A stretch of 64,000 bases of DNA, from the NCBI GenBank assembly GCA_037043455.1, contig JAWPHD010003086.1:62001-126000 (forward strand), in the 5' to 3' direction. Source of the stretch: Cyrtodaria siliqua. Its lineage: Eukaryota > Mollusca > Bivalvia > Adapedonta > Hiatellidae. Positions 46,114-59,081 of the stretch are shown in pieces. Below the pieces are notes generated by a model that made no database searches, had not been told where the DNA came from, and was given only the letters and a program-made list of their open reading frames with translations. The position numbers and the translations under genes are program-made. Each line of letters begins with the position of its first letter. The first letter of the stretch is position 1.

Positions 46114-49100
46114 CTCATATATATATATATATATATATACGCATTTTCTCTTTATTAAACCGTTACAATGTTATTTTTATCATATATATACTGGTATGCA
46201 AGTAGTAGCCGAACAGCAGTAGTATCCGAATTTCCGTCAACAAACGACGTTCGTAGCTATTTGATAGAAAATATCAATTTAATTTAATAAAAAGATACAT
46301 TTTTCATCATCAGAAGAATCGTCGTGTACGAATAAGTAAATATGTACCGAAATATAAATGATTTTCTTCTCAGCACTCATTTCCGCGCAAATTTGCGCGT
46401 GGGGAAGTCGCGCGCTAACCACGCATGCGCAGTTATGTCTTTTTAATTGCTCTCCAATATTTATACCAGTGCAGCAGCAGCTGAAGCTTTTCACGTACAC
46501 GCACCGCATAACTCACTTTTCAATATCAAGTGTTTTGGCACAACGTAGTCCCAATTTGTACTCACGTGCAGTTACGCGGAAATAACAGTTGTCTTTTAAA
46601 AACCGATACTTTAAGCCTATTTTAAATGCAAAAACAACACAGAAAAAGAATAATGTAAGTTTATAAGTTAAACATACCCCTAGAACTTGTTTTGACCACT
46701 TTCGGCATATATATTATAGTCTAAATCGCGGTTCAAATGTGAAGATCGGACATTTTGAGTTTTTTGTAACTCCAAAATTACCGATCTCTCAAAACGGTCA
46801 CAAAAAATGTGTAGTCACCAATTTGACTTAAATTAACAGGAATGATAGATCTGTACCTATACTACCTTTCCTGAAAATTTCGGCAAAATTCAAGACTACA
46901 CATTTTTTGAGACCGTTTTGAAAGTTGGTCACCCTCTTTGGGATGTTAATTATTCGTAATTACGTCAGAAGAATGTTTCCATACACCATACTTTGCTTAA
47001 TTTTTTTTTTTTTTATGTTTACAAAAACATTTTAAGATACTATCACAAAACTAGACATCATTGCGCTTTAAAAATAAATAAATATAATTATATTTATCCA
47101 CAAAACAGGGCCATTTAAATATGAAAGTAAAACATCCTGTCGAGTACCTCACAGAAACTGACGGCCATTTTGATTCACGTTAGAGAGTGTCGCACCGCTG
47201 AACACAAGGAGAAGACGGATTATTAACTTCTTAATAACATTCTGCTGTGTTTATATGGACTATCTGTTTAATTAAGGTCAGTGTACATCCCTGTAAATAG
47301 TAAATAGTATTGTGGATAACTTTTATAGACATGTTTGACGAAAAGAACTTTTCAACTTCCCGCCCATATACACGACTAATGAGCGGGGTGAATGCAAATT
47401 CGATAAACCGACTGTTTTGGTCATTGATTTGCATTAGTTCATTACTTTACTACAACATAATACAACATAATAAGTGATCGATTAGATATTGCCGATTTTA
47501 TCATTTCAAAACATGTTCATGTGTTAATTAATCCAAATGCCGTTGTTCACTTTTGTCATGAAAGTGTCCACGACATTTTTTTATTTTTTGCTCTGATATT
47601 TTCAGCAATTGTTTACGTTAAATCCCTACTAATCAAACATATTTTAATCGAGACCATTTGTAAAGTTTGATAAAAAGCTTTGCATTCTCAAACAATTTTT
47701 TTTTACAAAACGAATATGTTTTGTCTACTAGGTACGGAATTTCTAAATTCCATTTAGGGGTCATCTCAAAATTGTTCGTATTATGCATAACTATTATAGT
47801 GAACTATTGTTCGACGCGCATGCAGGGTTTTCAGCAGGTTTAAAGAGGCTCTACCTATATCGTTTTGTCCACCAATTGATATAAACTTTACTTAATTGTA
47901 AAGAGGACTATGAAAAAGGTAAATGGCAATAATTTCACCCATGTAATATGCATTTTGCTGGGGAAAAACAGGATTGAAAAGATCGGATTTTTGAAATTGT
48001 ATTCGTATTTGTTTTAGAGTAAGACAAGCCGATTGCGGAGATTTTCGATCTTATTCGTTTACAGTCGGAACTGCCTCGTCGGATTGGCGAAGAGTTCCGA
48101 TCGCTTCGTTTACTATCGGAACTGCACCAAGTAGTTTGTTTTCTTTCAACTGAATCGCATTGCTCATAATTAATAATTTACAGAAGTGGAATACGAACCA
48201 TGTTTCTTCTTAGAATACTCATAAAATAGCTTTGTATACATATAAATGCAGTAATATTGAGTATTTAATATTTTACATTAAAAATCGCGTAGATATAGGT
48301 AGTGCTTCTTTAATACCGCGTACATATATCATCACTGGAACTGGCATGTTTAGTGGTATATAAAACTATTAGTTTTGAATATCGGTTGAGAAATAAATGT
48401 TTTACACACAAAATAATGTTTAGAAGGGGCATTTCGCATGTTGCTTGGACAGCAGTAGAACATTAAGAAAACTCAAATAACTTCATTTAGCCATAATATG
48501 TTGATATAAAACATTCAAAGTGTCTTAATTTGTGTTTTAACACATTAAACACATTTTTTGCTAAAAATTATGTGTTTTTTTTCTCTTCATAACTTTTCAT
48601 GTTGTAGAATTTTGCATTGAAAATGCCCTATCAAAAACAAATTTTCACATGTCATTTTTTTATTTCTAAACTGATTTTAAAAATACAGGTATTTTTGTTT
48701 ACCACTAAAAATGTCTGTTTTAATGATATACCGGTAGAACTTATTTAAGGTAGATCTACCGGTGAAGTCCAAAACCTCTGCAACAAGCACCCCAAACAAT
48801 AGTGTCAGTCAGTTGGTATCATGCCTTATATGCCCTGTGACAGTAAAACGTGGAAAATAAACCTAAATTTGATTTAACTGGCTCCCTGTTGATAATTTGT
48901 GCACTGTATGCGTATTTTGTAGCAGAGGAACGTTTCAAAAACAGTACCAATTTAAATGTAGCAAAATAAAAATGGAACAAAATAGTTTAAAATAATTCAT
49001 AATTTTGATAGAGCATCATCAAAAAAACTGACCAATTAGTGACCAGAAATAAGACATACCCAATACATTCTGGTAGGTGATAAACTCGGTCTTTATTCTT

Positions 49101-49977
49101 GATGTTCAACCAAGTTTAATGTTAAAATTAAGGTATCTACAGTGTGATTATTTTAAAACCCTGCATATTTCTTGCACATTCATGCAAATTGATTCAATAT
49201 ATGTTTCTTTCAAAATCAAAATCTTGAACAATGAACATTATCGTCATTTTACTGTGCCAAAGATTTTTATTTAATATCGAACCTTAGGATAAAAACCGAG
49301 TAACACAAGTTTTATCACCTACTTAAAATAAGATAAAATCTCAACATCTCTGCAATGGAAAATTATGAATTTGACTTGTCAAATCTGAATATCGCGAGGA
49401 TTATATGCGGGCGATAATGTCATTTATACTCTCTTGCCTTCTCTATCATTTTGTCTTCATGTATCTTTAATAAAGACTTTGTTTCATTATTTCAGTGTAG
49501 TAAAAACAATTTCTGAGTGTAACTTTGCTTGCTAGTTTTGTCAGAGACATATAAGCAGAGATAAAAAGCTTCTTTTCGCTGTTATCGCTTTTGACACACT
49601 ATTTCAAAATTTGTTTTTAGATATAAATTGGTTTTGAGAGTGTACATGTACACATACGACCGATTTTGAGAGTGTCCATGTACACATACGACCACCTGTA
49701 ATTTGATAAAGCTGTTCATCTCTGCTTATATGTCTCTGGCATATACTTACCTTTCTGTTGCTGTTTTATTGTTTAAATTCATCATTGTTATTGTTGTGTT
49801 TTTTAGTGTGTCATTTTAATGTATGTGTCCTAGTTCTACAACAATTTATTTTGTCCTAGTTCTTGCATAATTTTGTATTCTTTTTTTTATTACCACAATT
49901 CAAAGTACAAACAGTAGTCAGGAACGGGATAACCTGTATTGTAACATATATTTCTACTTGATCATTTTGGGGAAAAA
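46114..49977. other. Unassigned DNA with two hairpins
   Basis: A hairpin at 46790-46919 has arms CAAAACGGTCACAAAAAATG/its near complement with a loop of about 75 bp. Another at about 49541-49735 has exact 21 bp arms beginning CAGAGACATATAAGCAGAG and encloses two copies of GAGAGTGTACATGTACACAT type. A (TA)n run is at 46116-46140. No convincing exon was recognised in this 3.9 kb. Confidence 0.45.
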
Positions 49978-50240
49978 ATGTCTAGATTGCAGTGTTATCC
50001 TCATTTAGCGAGTACATGTGGTTCCAAAATGTCTGTGTTTGATATAAATGATGAGTGTGAATTTCCATCTTTGCCAGTACAAACTAAGTCTTTCATGTTT
50101 CCTCAAGCAAATGGTCATCATCAGATACGTCCTAGTGTTCAAATTGGTACAAATCGTTTATCTGATCCTTCGGAGGTTAAAATTCAGTGTCCAACAATCA
50201 AAAACTTTAAAAATCCAAAACAAATAAAAAGTTTCAAAAT
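49978..50240 (+). CDS. Possible gene fragment (MSRLQ...FPSLP), unrecognised
   Basis: An ATG-started frame with non-repetitive protein-like composition: MSRLQCYPHLASTCGSKMSV, FDINDECEFPSLPVQTKSF, MFPQANGHHQIRPSVQIGTN. After about residue 85 it runs into pearl-like repeat sequence, so the end is not natural. No donor was identified. It could be an exon of a host gene whose next exon is the one at 50971. Confidence 0.25.
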
Positions 50241-50261
50241 ACAAGTTTGTAGATACTACTT

Positions 50262-50634
50262 CTTGAAAACTATAAGTGATATTAATATGGGACTTTTTCT
50301 AAAATGATCAGCATGACATGATGTTGGTCCTTGTCAAAAATCGTTTTGATTCGATGTTAAACATGGCTGTCAGCGGCCATCTTTGTTTACATACAGTTAT
50401 ATAATGAAAACTTGTAGCGACTATTCCTCTGAAACTACTTGATGGATTTTTATGAAACTTCACAGGAATGTTGCTCTTGATGTCTAATTGATCCTAGCAA
50501 AATTTCAGGTCGGCCGGATATTCAAGATGGCCGCCACGGCTAAAAATAAATTTTCAAAAAACAAGTTTGTAGCGACCACTTCCTGAAATCAAAATCAATC
50601 AGTAGAGCTTCAAGGTCATTGACCTCTTGTTTCT
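50262..50634 (+). mobile_element. Pearl-like element, family A
   Basis: Core half-units (AACTATAAGTGATATTAATA; GCGACTATTCCTCTGAAAC) end in AATCAGTAGAGCTTCAAGG, the hairpin AGGTCATTGACCT and CTTGTTTC at 50598-50634, identical in form to 8548-8582. Confidence 0.7.
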
Positions 50635-50970
50635 TTTGTTGATGTACTTTCAAAAGGGGACATAATTCTTTACAGTGCTCCAAATAAGCAATTGTTACCA
50701 GTAGTTTTGGGAAATCAGTATTGAAAAATTAAATTAGGAGTTATATCAGCATTGAAACATTTACCACTGGTACTCCGGCATGTGTAAGTAAAAAGCAACA
50801 CAGCCATATAAAGCCATAATAAATTTAATAACTCTTGCTCTTCATTTTACCAAACTTTACCAGATTATTTGACTTTTGTTTTTATTAGTAGTGTTTTTTT
50901 GATTAATTTTTAAAAAAAAAAAAAAAAATAGAATATTAAGTTGATTATACCTTAGCCTTTTTATTTTTAG

Positions 50971-51055
50971 GTTACCATGTATGATGACGCAGACATTTCC
51001 ACCAGCTTCTCGATCCAGTCCACCAAACTCCTTCAATTGGCTTGGCCAACATGTG
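50971..51055 (+). CDS. Exon-like segment, copy 1
   Basis: An acceptor TTTATTTTTAG precedes 50971 and a donor GTAATAC follows 51055. One frame is open: LPCMMTQTFPPASRSSPPN then SFNWLGQHV. A diverged copy with the same acceptor context is at 52156. It could be an exon of the gene fragment at 49978, duplicated 1.2 kb downstream; function unknown. Confidence 0.3.
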
Positions 51056-52155
51056 GTAATACCTTTTTGTGCTCAGATTTTTAAACCGTGTTTCTAAGCT
51101 TAATGATAACAATTAGACACGCTATAAAATGTCAGCATATAATTAATTATTAATTAGCATCAGTGTATTATTAGTTCAAAAGACAAAGAAAAAATATTTA
51201 CATGCATATATATATGCAGATGTCAGACAGTGTCAGAGTTTGAAATAGTATTTATAAAATAAAAATAAAAAGATTTGTTTGTCTTTCTGACATAGATGAT
51301 ATATTATACCAAGGTATGTGTAAAACTAAGGAAAAATAACGGTGTAATTAACTTTTTAGTGTTTTTGATCTTTTGACCCCCACTGAGGACTCCTCTGTGT
51401 GGGAACCAAAAATAATGTTGCTTTTGTTGGCTGTTATCACGTGGGGAAGTCATCCACTAAGTTTGGTTGAATTCTGCTCAGTGGTTAAAGGGAATGTAGC
51501 GACACAGCCAAACAAGCTCCATTATTGAGAGTTCTGAAAACTTCAGAATAAGTGAAAGAATTATCAAAAGCAGATGCTAAACATCAGTTAAAGCAAAGAA
51601 AATCACTGCAAATGAATTCAAATCCTTTACTGGTCATATGAAGCATTATTGCCATTATAAGTATACATATTTTTCATACAGTTGCTATATATTTTTTTCT
51701 TCTATAAATCAGTAAATTTTCATAATTTATAAATATTCCATATATGGGCATTTAGAACTGATGTCATAGCTCTCAAAATGGCGGCTTCCATATATCTGTT
51801 TCAACAGAACCTTAAAATAATCATATATTCTTTGTTAATCATCCAATTTTGATAATTCTTTTTTTTGCAAGTGTTTCAGAACTCAATAATATAATAAAGA
51901 TTGTTCGACTGTAGCACTACATTTCCCAGGAGGAGATGTGGTAACAGATGGACAGACAGCCGGACTGCCTGACAAACAGAGATGATTTTATTAATATTCC
52001 CTTGTTTTTCCAAAGTGTGGAGATAAATGTGGAAAACGTCAACTCATTTAAATACAACACTCATAGAGTCGTTCATACTTTATTCAATGGAATTCTATGT
52101 TCTATATCTAAATAGAATAATATATTGATTATACCTTAGCCTCTTCATTTTTCAG
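51056..52155. other. No recognisable gene
   Basis: Possible intronic DNA between two exon-like copies. It contains GGACAGACAGCCGGACTGCC-type sequence near 51950 that resembles a dispersed repeat end, but no partner was aligned. The acceptor-side sequence ATTGATTATACCTTAGCC (52123) duplicates 50940. Confidence 0.35.
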
Positions 52156-52272
52156 GTTACCGTGTAATTGTATGATGACACAGACATTACCACCAGCTTC
52201 TCGATCCAGTCCACCAACATTCTGCTCGGTGTACTCTTTCAACTGGTGAACTAGCGTGCTCAACATTTAACT
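52156..52272 (+). pseudogene. Exon-like segment, copy 2
   Basis: The same acceptor (TTCATTTTTCAG) and start GTTACCGTGTA; the frame MMTQTLPPASRSSPP is kept, followed by an insertion relative to copy 1 and a TGA after SFNW. It ends at a GTAATAC donor-like site at 52273. It looks like a decayed duplicate of 50971-51055. Confidence 0.3.
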
Positions 52273-52284
52273 GGTAATACATTT

Positions 52285-52634
52285 TAGCTCAGGCCGGCCG
52301 AAAATTCAAGATGGCCACCATGACTAAAAATAGATTTTTAAAAAACGAATTTGTTTCGACTACTTCTTGAACTTAACTATAAGATATTGATATGGGACTT
52401 TTTCTAAAATGATCAGCATGACATCATGTTGGCCCGTGTTGAACATTAATTAGATTCTATATTAAACATGGCTGCCGCGGGCATCTTTGTTTATATAGAG
52501 TTATATACAGAAAAATCTTGTAGCAACTAGTCCTCTGAAACTATCTGACAGATGTTCATGAAACTTCACAGGAATGCTGATCTAGCTATCAAAAACCTAT
52601 CAGTGGAGCTTCTAGGTCTTTGACCTCTTGCTGA
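52285..52634 (+). mobile_element. Pearl-like element, family A
   Basis: Core units as in 50262-50634, diverged, ending CAGTGGAGCTTCTAGGTC then TTGACCTCTTGCTG. It is followed by an (AT)n microsatellite. Confidence 0.6.
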
Positions 52635-52635
52635 A

Positions 52636-52724
52636 AATATATATATTATATATATATATATTAAAATATATATATGATATATATATATATATATATATAA
52701 TGATATATATATATATATAATGGT
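52636..52724. repeat. (AT)n microsatellite
   Basis: About 90 bp of nearly pure AT dinucleotide with small interruptions. Confidence 0.9.
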
Positions 52725-53975
52725 CAGTTTAAATCTGTTCCTTTATTACCAGAACATACTTTTCTTCATTATAGTCTGAAAAAAGGCTTACACTTGTCAT
52801 TTTTAGCAGCCATGTTTAATTGATTAATGATCGATCATCGGTCGGTTAAATATTCTGATGATCGATTCGGAATTTTCAGCCGATTCTCAACACTAAAGAT
52901 GACCAGATGCCATGAGTTAAAAAATAAAGATTGCCATGTGCCCCTTCCATAAAATGGCTGAGAGAGTATGTCCTGTTATGAGGCCTAAAGTGTTCCATGT
53001 ATTTCAGAGTCACAGTGCAGTCTGATGATCTGGCACCGAATCTTAACAATCATGTGTCTTGGTTCTTTGGAGACAGAGAATTGTAACTTTCCTGGCAAAT
53101 GTCAGTATTGCCACTTTACTACTGGTACCTTCATTTCGAGATAGCCGAGGATTGTAAGAAAAGGTATGTTGTTTTTTCAGGAAGAAAATATGTCTTGCTG
53201 AAAATGTACTCCTGAGTATTATTTGCCTAATTTATATTTGCCTGTGACATGGTACCATGTCTCTGACATGGTACCATGTCTAAGGCCAAAAAAAAAAGAA
53301 TGTCTGTTTCTGGTCTTGCTTCCTAAAAAAATTGGGTAGGTAGGTAGAATTTTTTAAAAAAATATTTATTTTTTTTAATTATTCCTTACTATACAAAACA
53401 TCAGAAGCATGTTTCTTGAACATAATACGGTTTGTCCACTATAAAACTGACTCTTGCACACCTTGAAACACTTAAACATTGGAGGATTGCGTCTCATTTT
53501 TATATTTTTTGTACAGTTAAAAGCCTTAAATATCAGATTTATTCTATTTACTTTGTCATGTGCCTAAAGTACAGTATGCACATTTGTATGATATGTGTGT
53601 TCATATTTTCAGGGCCAGTCCATGGTGTCACAGATCCTTTCGATTGTACAAATTATGTGATGTGTATTTTCGAATAATAAAAATATTATTTATATAATTT
53701 GTTTAGTCAGTTATAGCAAATGAAACCCTATTGATTTTGCGATCAAAACTTTTAATTTTTCACCAGTCTTCATGAAACTTGAGATTTGCTCCAGTTCGAG
53801 TGTAACATGATTTGGTGCATACTCGGTCTGAAAAACAAACATTTCCAAGAATGCCACCAGCATCCATGGATACTCCTGCGATCTCTATTTCACCTTATAT
53901 GTTTTTCTTGTAATGACAGAACTGTGAAACTTGGCACACATGATCAATTCAGTGATCATTTATTACACAACCATT
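52725..53975. other. Mostly unassigned DNA
   Basis: A GCCATGTGCCCCTT-ended repeat fragment lies at 52915-52948. At 53612 an acceptor-like TTTTCAG is followed by a short frame GPVHGVTDPFDCTNYVMCIF and a stop; DPFDC-NY-MC faintly recalls a chitin-binding (CBM14) motif, but one line is not enough for a call. GGTAGGTAG is at 53337. Confidence 0.35.
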
Positions 53976-55240
53976 TCTGACAAGCACCATAACTCTGTCA
54001 TAGATTTTATTTTCCGCTTTAAATAGATGCTTTTGAACGTAGTTGTAATGTAATAGTAGTACTTACTGTCAGTACTCTAGAAACATATTGACAGAAAAGT
54101 TGAAACTTGGGACAGTGACGACCCAAATGAAGACCTATTTACCAGCCATATTTATCATCTGTGTTGCAAGCACCATAACTCTGTCGTGCCTTTTAACAAA
54201 ATTATCCGCTTTTCATGATAGATGTGTGCAGTAAAAGCAATCTGGCATTCGCACAAGTATTGGCGTTTCTTACTGACGATTCTGTGCATAACATTTGCTG
54301 AGCGATGGGTCAGATATACATTATACTTCGTTTCTGCAACATTGGCTGACCTAAATAATGCCCTAAGTAATGTGTGGAATGAATGAAGGTAGCATTGCAG
54401 ACACTAACTTAGGGATCACTTTGTCCGTCACACTTTAACCTGCAACCTAACCTTGGCCATATCTTCAAAAATATGAAAAGTATTTGGCCTATGTTTATAA
54501 AACTTCATACATATCTTCATCTTACCTAAAGGATTGTTGTTAGCCATATCTAATAACTCGACTTTCATTTTGGCAGAGTTATGCCCCTTTTCAGAAAACA
54601 CCTGCAATCTAACCAACCAATAACTTAAAATGTGTTTAGCCTATGTTCATGAAACATCACACACTTATTCATGTTACCTCAAGGAGTGTTGTTAAACATG
54701 TCCAATAACTCCGACTTCCTTTTGGCAGAGTTATGCACCTTTCTTTTTTATAAAACTTTAACCTGCAACCTAGCCAAGCTTATAACTGAACATAAGTTTA
54801 AAAGTATTTGATCTATGTTCATGAAACTTCACACACATCTTCGTCTTACCCAAAGAAATATTGTGACATGTCCAGTAACTCCAACTTTCATTTTGGCAGA
54901 GTTATGACCCTTTTCAAATAACATTAACCAGCAACCTAACGTGGGTCATAACATGGCAAAATATTGATCTATGGTCATAAAACTGTATACAGTTTTTCTT
55001 TATCGATTATTTAGTGCCATTAACATGTCCAATAACTCAGCCTTTCATTTTGGCAGGGTTATGACCCTTTTCATAAAACTTTAACCTGCAACCTAACCTA
55101 GATCATGCATTGGCAAAATATTGGCCTATGGTCATGAAATTGTATACAATTCCTCCTTATCAATTATCCAGTGCATGTTTATGCACCTTTTTATAAACTT
55201 CAACAACTGAAAATAAAAAAAAAGCTCCATAATTCATGAA
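53976..55240 (+). repeat. ~150-170 bp tandem core array (pearl-like, family D)
   Basis: Units contain ACCTGCAACCTAACC, CTATGTTCATGAAACTTCAC and TTTTGGCAGAGTTATG (at about 54572, 54723, 54893 and, as GGCAGGGTTATG, 55051). A related sub-repeat CAAGCACCATAACTCTGTC is at 53981 and 54171. No tetranucleotide microsatellite or terminal hairpin was identified, so only the core is supported. Confidence 0.6.
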
Positions 55241-55383
55241 AGACTGCACCCGTCTTTAAACACAATCGTGCAACTAGCCAAAGCTTGGCTATTCAGACAA
55301 AATTCAACTTTAAAACTTGATAAGTTGTATATCAGTGAAACAGACGTTTTTAGTGCTAAATAAAAACACCTTCCTTGAGAGAA

Positions 55384-57440
55384 AAACAAGAGGCCCAAGA
55401 GGGCCTGTGGACGCTCTACTTGCTAAAACAGCTCTTATAGATTTAGATAAATATAGCTAGATATAGCTCTCTTCTCCTATAGATTTAACAAAGGAAAATA
55501 CAATATAGCATTTTTCAACAAATCAAGGGCCATAACTCTGTTATTACTAACAAGATCTAGCTAGTTTTCGAAATTGTCCAAGCTTTCATTGATAAACCGC
55601 GCTTTGCACAACTAGACATCATACGGAGGATTTCGTAGAAATCCAACAAGCCGTTTAAGAGGAGAAGCGCCGACAAGAAATTTAAAATAAAAATGTCAAA
55701 GGGCCATAACTCAGTCAAAAATCAGCGAACTGGAACAAAAGCGTGATATGCACAACTAGACAGACACCTTACCGATGCTTCCTGCCAATTTTCGTCGAAA
55801 TTCAACAAGGCATTTAGGATGAGTAGCGCCGACAAGAAATTTTAAAGTAAGTGTCAAGTCATTAAAAAGATAAAAAAAAAATTAAAATCAATCAAAAAAA
55901 AATAAAAAATCACAAACTTGGTAGAGGACCATAAGCTGATGCTACATGTAATACATGAGAGCTCTGTGCCATGTGGTTCCAGAGGAGAAGATTTTTTTCA
56001 GTTTTTGCCTATACAAGCCTAAGTAAAACTATGAACCCCAGAGTGGAGCCAAATGTGACCACACCCCCAGGGTGGGGCCAAATGTGACCAATGGGTCACC
56101 ATTGGAACAAACTTGGTAGAACACCATAAGCTTATAGCAAATGCAAAATATTAAACCTTGCAGTTTCAGAGAAGATTTTTTCAGTTTTTCCCTATACATG
56201 TTTATGTAAAACATGTGACCCTTGGGGCGGGGTCAAATGTGATCCCAGGGTCACCATTTGAACAAACTTGGTAAAGGACCATTAGCTTGTAGCAAAAGCA
56301 AAATATTAAACCTCTGGCTCTTGCAGTTTCAGAGAAGAAGATTTTTTAAGTTTTTCCCTATACATGTCTATGTCAAACATGTGACCCTTGGGCCGGGGCC
56401 AAATGTGACCCCAGGGTCACCATTTGAACAAACTTGGTAAAGGACCATAAGCTTATAGCAACAGCAAAATATTAAACCTCTTGCTCTTGCAGTTTCAGAG
56501 AAGAAGATTTTTTAAGTTTTTCCCTATACATGTCTATGTAAAACATGTGACCCTTGGGGCGGGGCCAAATGTGACCCCAGGGTCACCATTTGAACAAACT
56601 TAGTAAAGGACCATAAGCTGATGCTACATGTAATACATGAGAGCTCTTTGCCATGTGGTTCCTGAGAAGAAGATTTTTTTCAGTTTTTTCCTATACAAGC
56701 CTATGTAAAACTGTGACCCTGGGGTGGGGCCAAATGTGACCCCAGCGTCATCATTTGAACAAACTTGGTAGAGGACCACAAGCTTATAGCAAATGCAAAA
56801 TATTAAACCTCTGGCTCTTGCAGTTTCAGAGAAGAAGATTTTTTAAAAAAAGTCCTATATAAGTCTATGTAAAACTGTGACCCCCGGGGCGGGGACAAAT
56901 TTGACCCCAGGGTCACTATTTGAACAAACTGAGTAGAGGACCATAAGCTGATGCTACATGTAATACATGAGAGCTCTGTTCCTTGTGGTTTCAGAGAAGA
57001 AGATTTTTTAAAGTTTTTTCCTGTATGTCTATATGAAAAACATGCAAAACCTCAAAATACAAACTTTGGACCCCCGGGGCACGGCCATTTTTGATCCCGG
57101 GGATTTTATTTGAACAAACTTGATAGTATAGGCGTTGGCGATCATTTTAAAAGAAAAACTGTTGAAATCTGTTCAGCGGTTCTGGAGAAGAAGATTTTTT
57201 AAGGTTTTGATTATATATGGTAATGGCAGCCATCTTGGATGTAGCGCTGACCTAATGTTAACAAATCTAAAAAGCATTCACCTAAGGATTATCCATGTGA
57301 AGTTTGGTCAAAATTAACCAAGCGGTTTCTGAGGAGAAGTCGTTTGAAGAAAAGTTAACGGACGGACGGACGGACGGACGACGGAAGACGGACAACACAC
57401 CATCCCATAAGCTCTGCTGGCCCTTGGCCAGTAGAGCTAA
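55384..57440 (-). mobile_element. Pearl-like element, family B/C, complete
   Basis: In minus orientation the 3' hairpin end is at the left (AACAAGAGGCCCAAGAGGGC, then GACGCTCTACT). Family B core sequence follows (55480-55860), then about seven family C core units (55910-57060), then GACGGACGGACGG microsatellite (57357-57385) and GCCAGTAGAGCTAAAA (57420-57437). A B end with a C core suggests mosaicism between families. Confidence 0.75.
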
Positions 57441-57889
57441 AAATAGTGCAAAAAATATCTTCAATACGTCATTTGCAATTCAAAATTCGGCTGCATCGAA
57501 AATAAAAAATGTTACAGAATTTTTTATTCAAAAATGGTTTTAATGTGCTGTACAAATGTAAATTAAACATCATGAAAGTTGTATAGCAAACTACTGAGGC
57601 TAGCTGAAGTTGTTTGAGATTTCTTAATTGTATGCCATCCCAGCAACACAGTTTCCGCATCAAAAATACATTTTGGCTTTAGAATATTATTAACCGATTT
57701 TCAGAACTAGATCTAGTATATGTTTATCACTAAAATGACAGTTCCAGTGATATATAATTTATATATGTATTTTAAAATTACTCCTGTTATTGATGAACAA
57801 ACTTTGGCTGAAAGAAGCACCCCGAATAATATTACTGGAAATACATGTGTAATAACTCCAGAAGTATAGCACACAACTCATGAAGATTT
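57441..57889. other. No recognisable feature
   Basis: Unassigned AT-rich DNA between repeats. Confidence 0.3.
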
Positions 57890-58575
57890 AAAGATACATA
57901 TTTCTCTTTGCCATGGTCAGCTGAAATATAAAGTGGCTGATGGACTTAAACAATTTTTTTAGTGGTAATTTTCCTATGTACACTTGTATGTACACTTTTC
58001 TTTAAAACGTGTGGGTAAAAAAGAATATGACCATTCTTTTATTATCAACCTCAGTATACGAATTTTAAATCTTGAATTGCCGCATATCCCTTTAAATATA
58101 AAGACGGTCAATACGACCTCGTGAAAATTCATATATAACGCTTTGCCCATATAAATAATAATGGTCAGCTGAAATATAATGTGGTTGATGGACTTACATT
58201 TTTTTTTCTTTTGTGGGGTAATTTTCCTATGTACACTTTTTTTTTAAAACATGTGGGTAAAAAAAAAATGTGACCACATTCTCTTATTATCCCACAGTAT
58301 ACTAATTTTAAATATTGAATTGCCGCATATCCCTTTAAGTATAAAGACGTCAATACGACCTGATGCATATTCATAGATAACACATTGCTCTTTGCCCATA
58401 TAATAATAATGATCAGCTGAAAAATAAAAATATGAAAAGGTTGATCAACTTCCAGTTTTTTAGTTTGGTAATTTTCCTATGTAAAACCATTTTTTTTAAA
58501 GACCATTCTCTTGTTATCGCCATCAGTCTGCTAATTTTAAATCTTGAATTGCCTCGTGCCCCTTTAAATCTAGAC
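57890..58575 (+). repeat. ~250 bp tandem repeat, three units
   Basis: Units start near 57909, 58161 and 58408 (ATGGTCAGCTGAAATATAA) and share TTTTCCTATGTACACTT, ATTTTAAATCTTGAATTGCC and TCCCTTTAAATATAAAGACG. The third unit is more diverged and truncated. Confidence 0.75.
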
Positions 58576-59081
58576 AGTCAACACGAGTTACGTCCCTTAG
58601 AAGGAAAATAGCCAGATTAGCAATTTGGAGACGACCCCTCAAAATAATCGATTTACTATTGACCAATAGGACGCGTTTAAAAATATCCCTCGATTCAATA
58701 AAATTGTCGGATTTTCCGACGATGTGCTAGGAAACATACACCAAACGACAGTTTCTAGTGTTTTCACGTTATTTTAATGAATCGGCTAGCATACCTTTTA
58801 AGAGGCTCTCATATCATGAGTAATAAATATAGAACAACAGGTTAGTTGTTGTACCGTAAATTACGCGTAAAAATGACCTTGATTTTACGATCAGCAAAAT
58901 GAACTGTGATTTTTGGGGAGTTTGAAGCTTATTATTAACGCAATGAACAGCACTTATGTATTTTTTTATTTCAGTATTACATTCGCTTTAATAATAAAAA
59001 ATTGATCAAATGCAATGATGCAATGGAATTACGTTTGAAATGTTTGAAATATCCATTTTCCGTGATTTTTTTCAAAACAAA
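58576..59081. other. Unassigned, possibly promoter-containing DNA
   Basis: It contains a CCAAT-type GACCAATAGG near 58656 and the palindrome GTCGGATTTTCCGAC near 58707. A short ATG frame at 58818 (MSNKYRTT) ends at a donor-like GTTAGT. These hints are individually weak. Confidence 0.25.

Noticed and set aside
53612..53677. Chitin-binding (CBM14) exon
   Set aside because: Only DPFDC-NY-MC fits; the remaining cysteines of the domain are absent and a stop follows at once.
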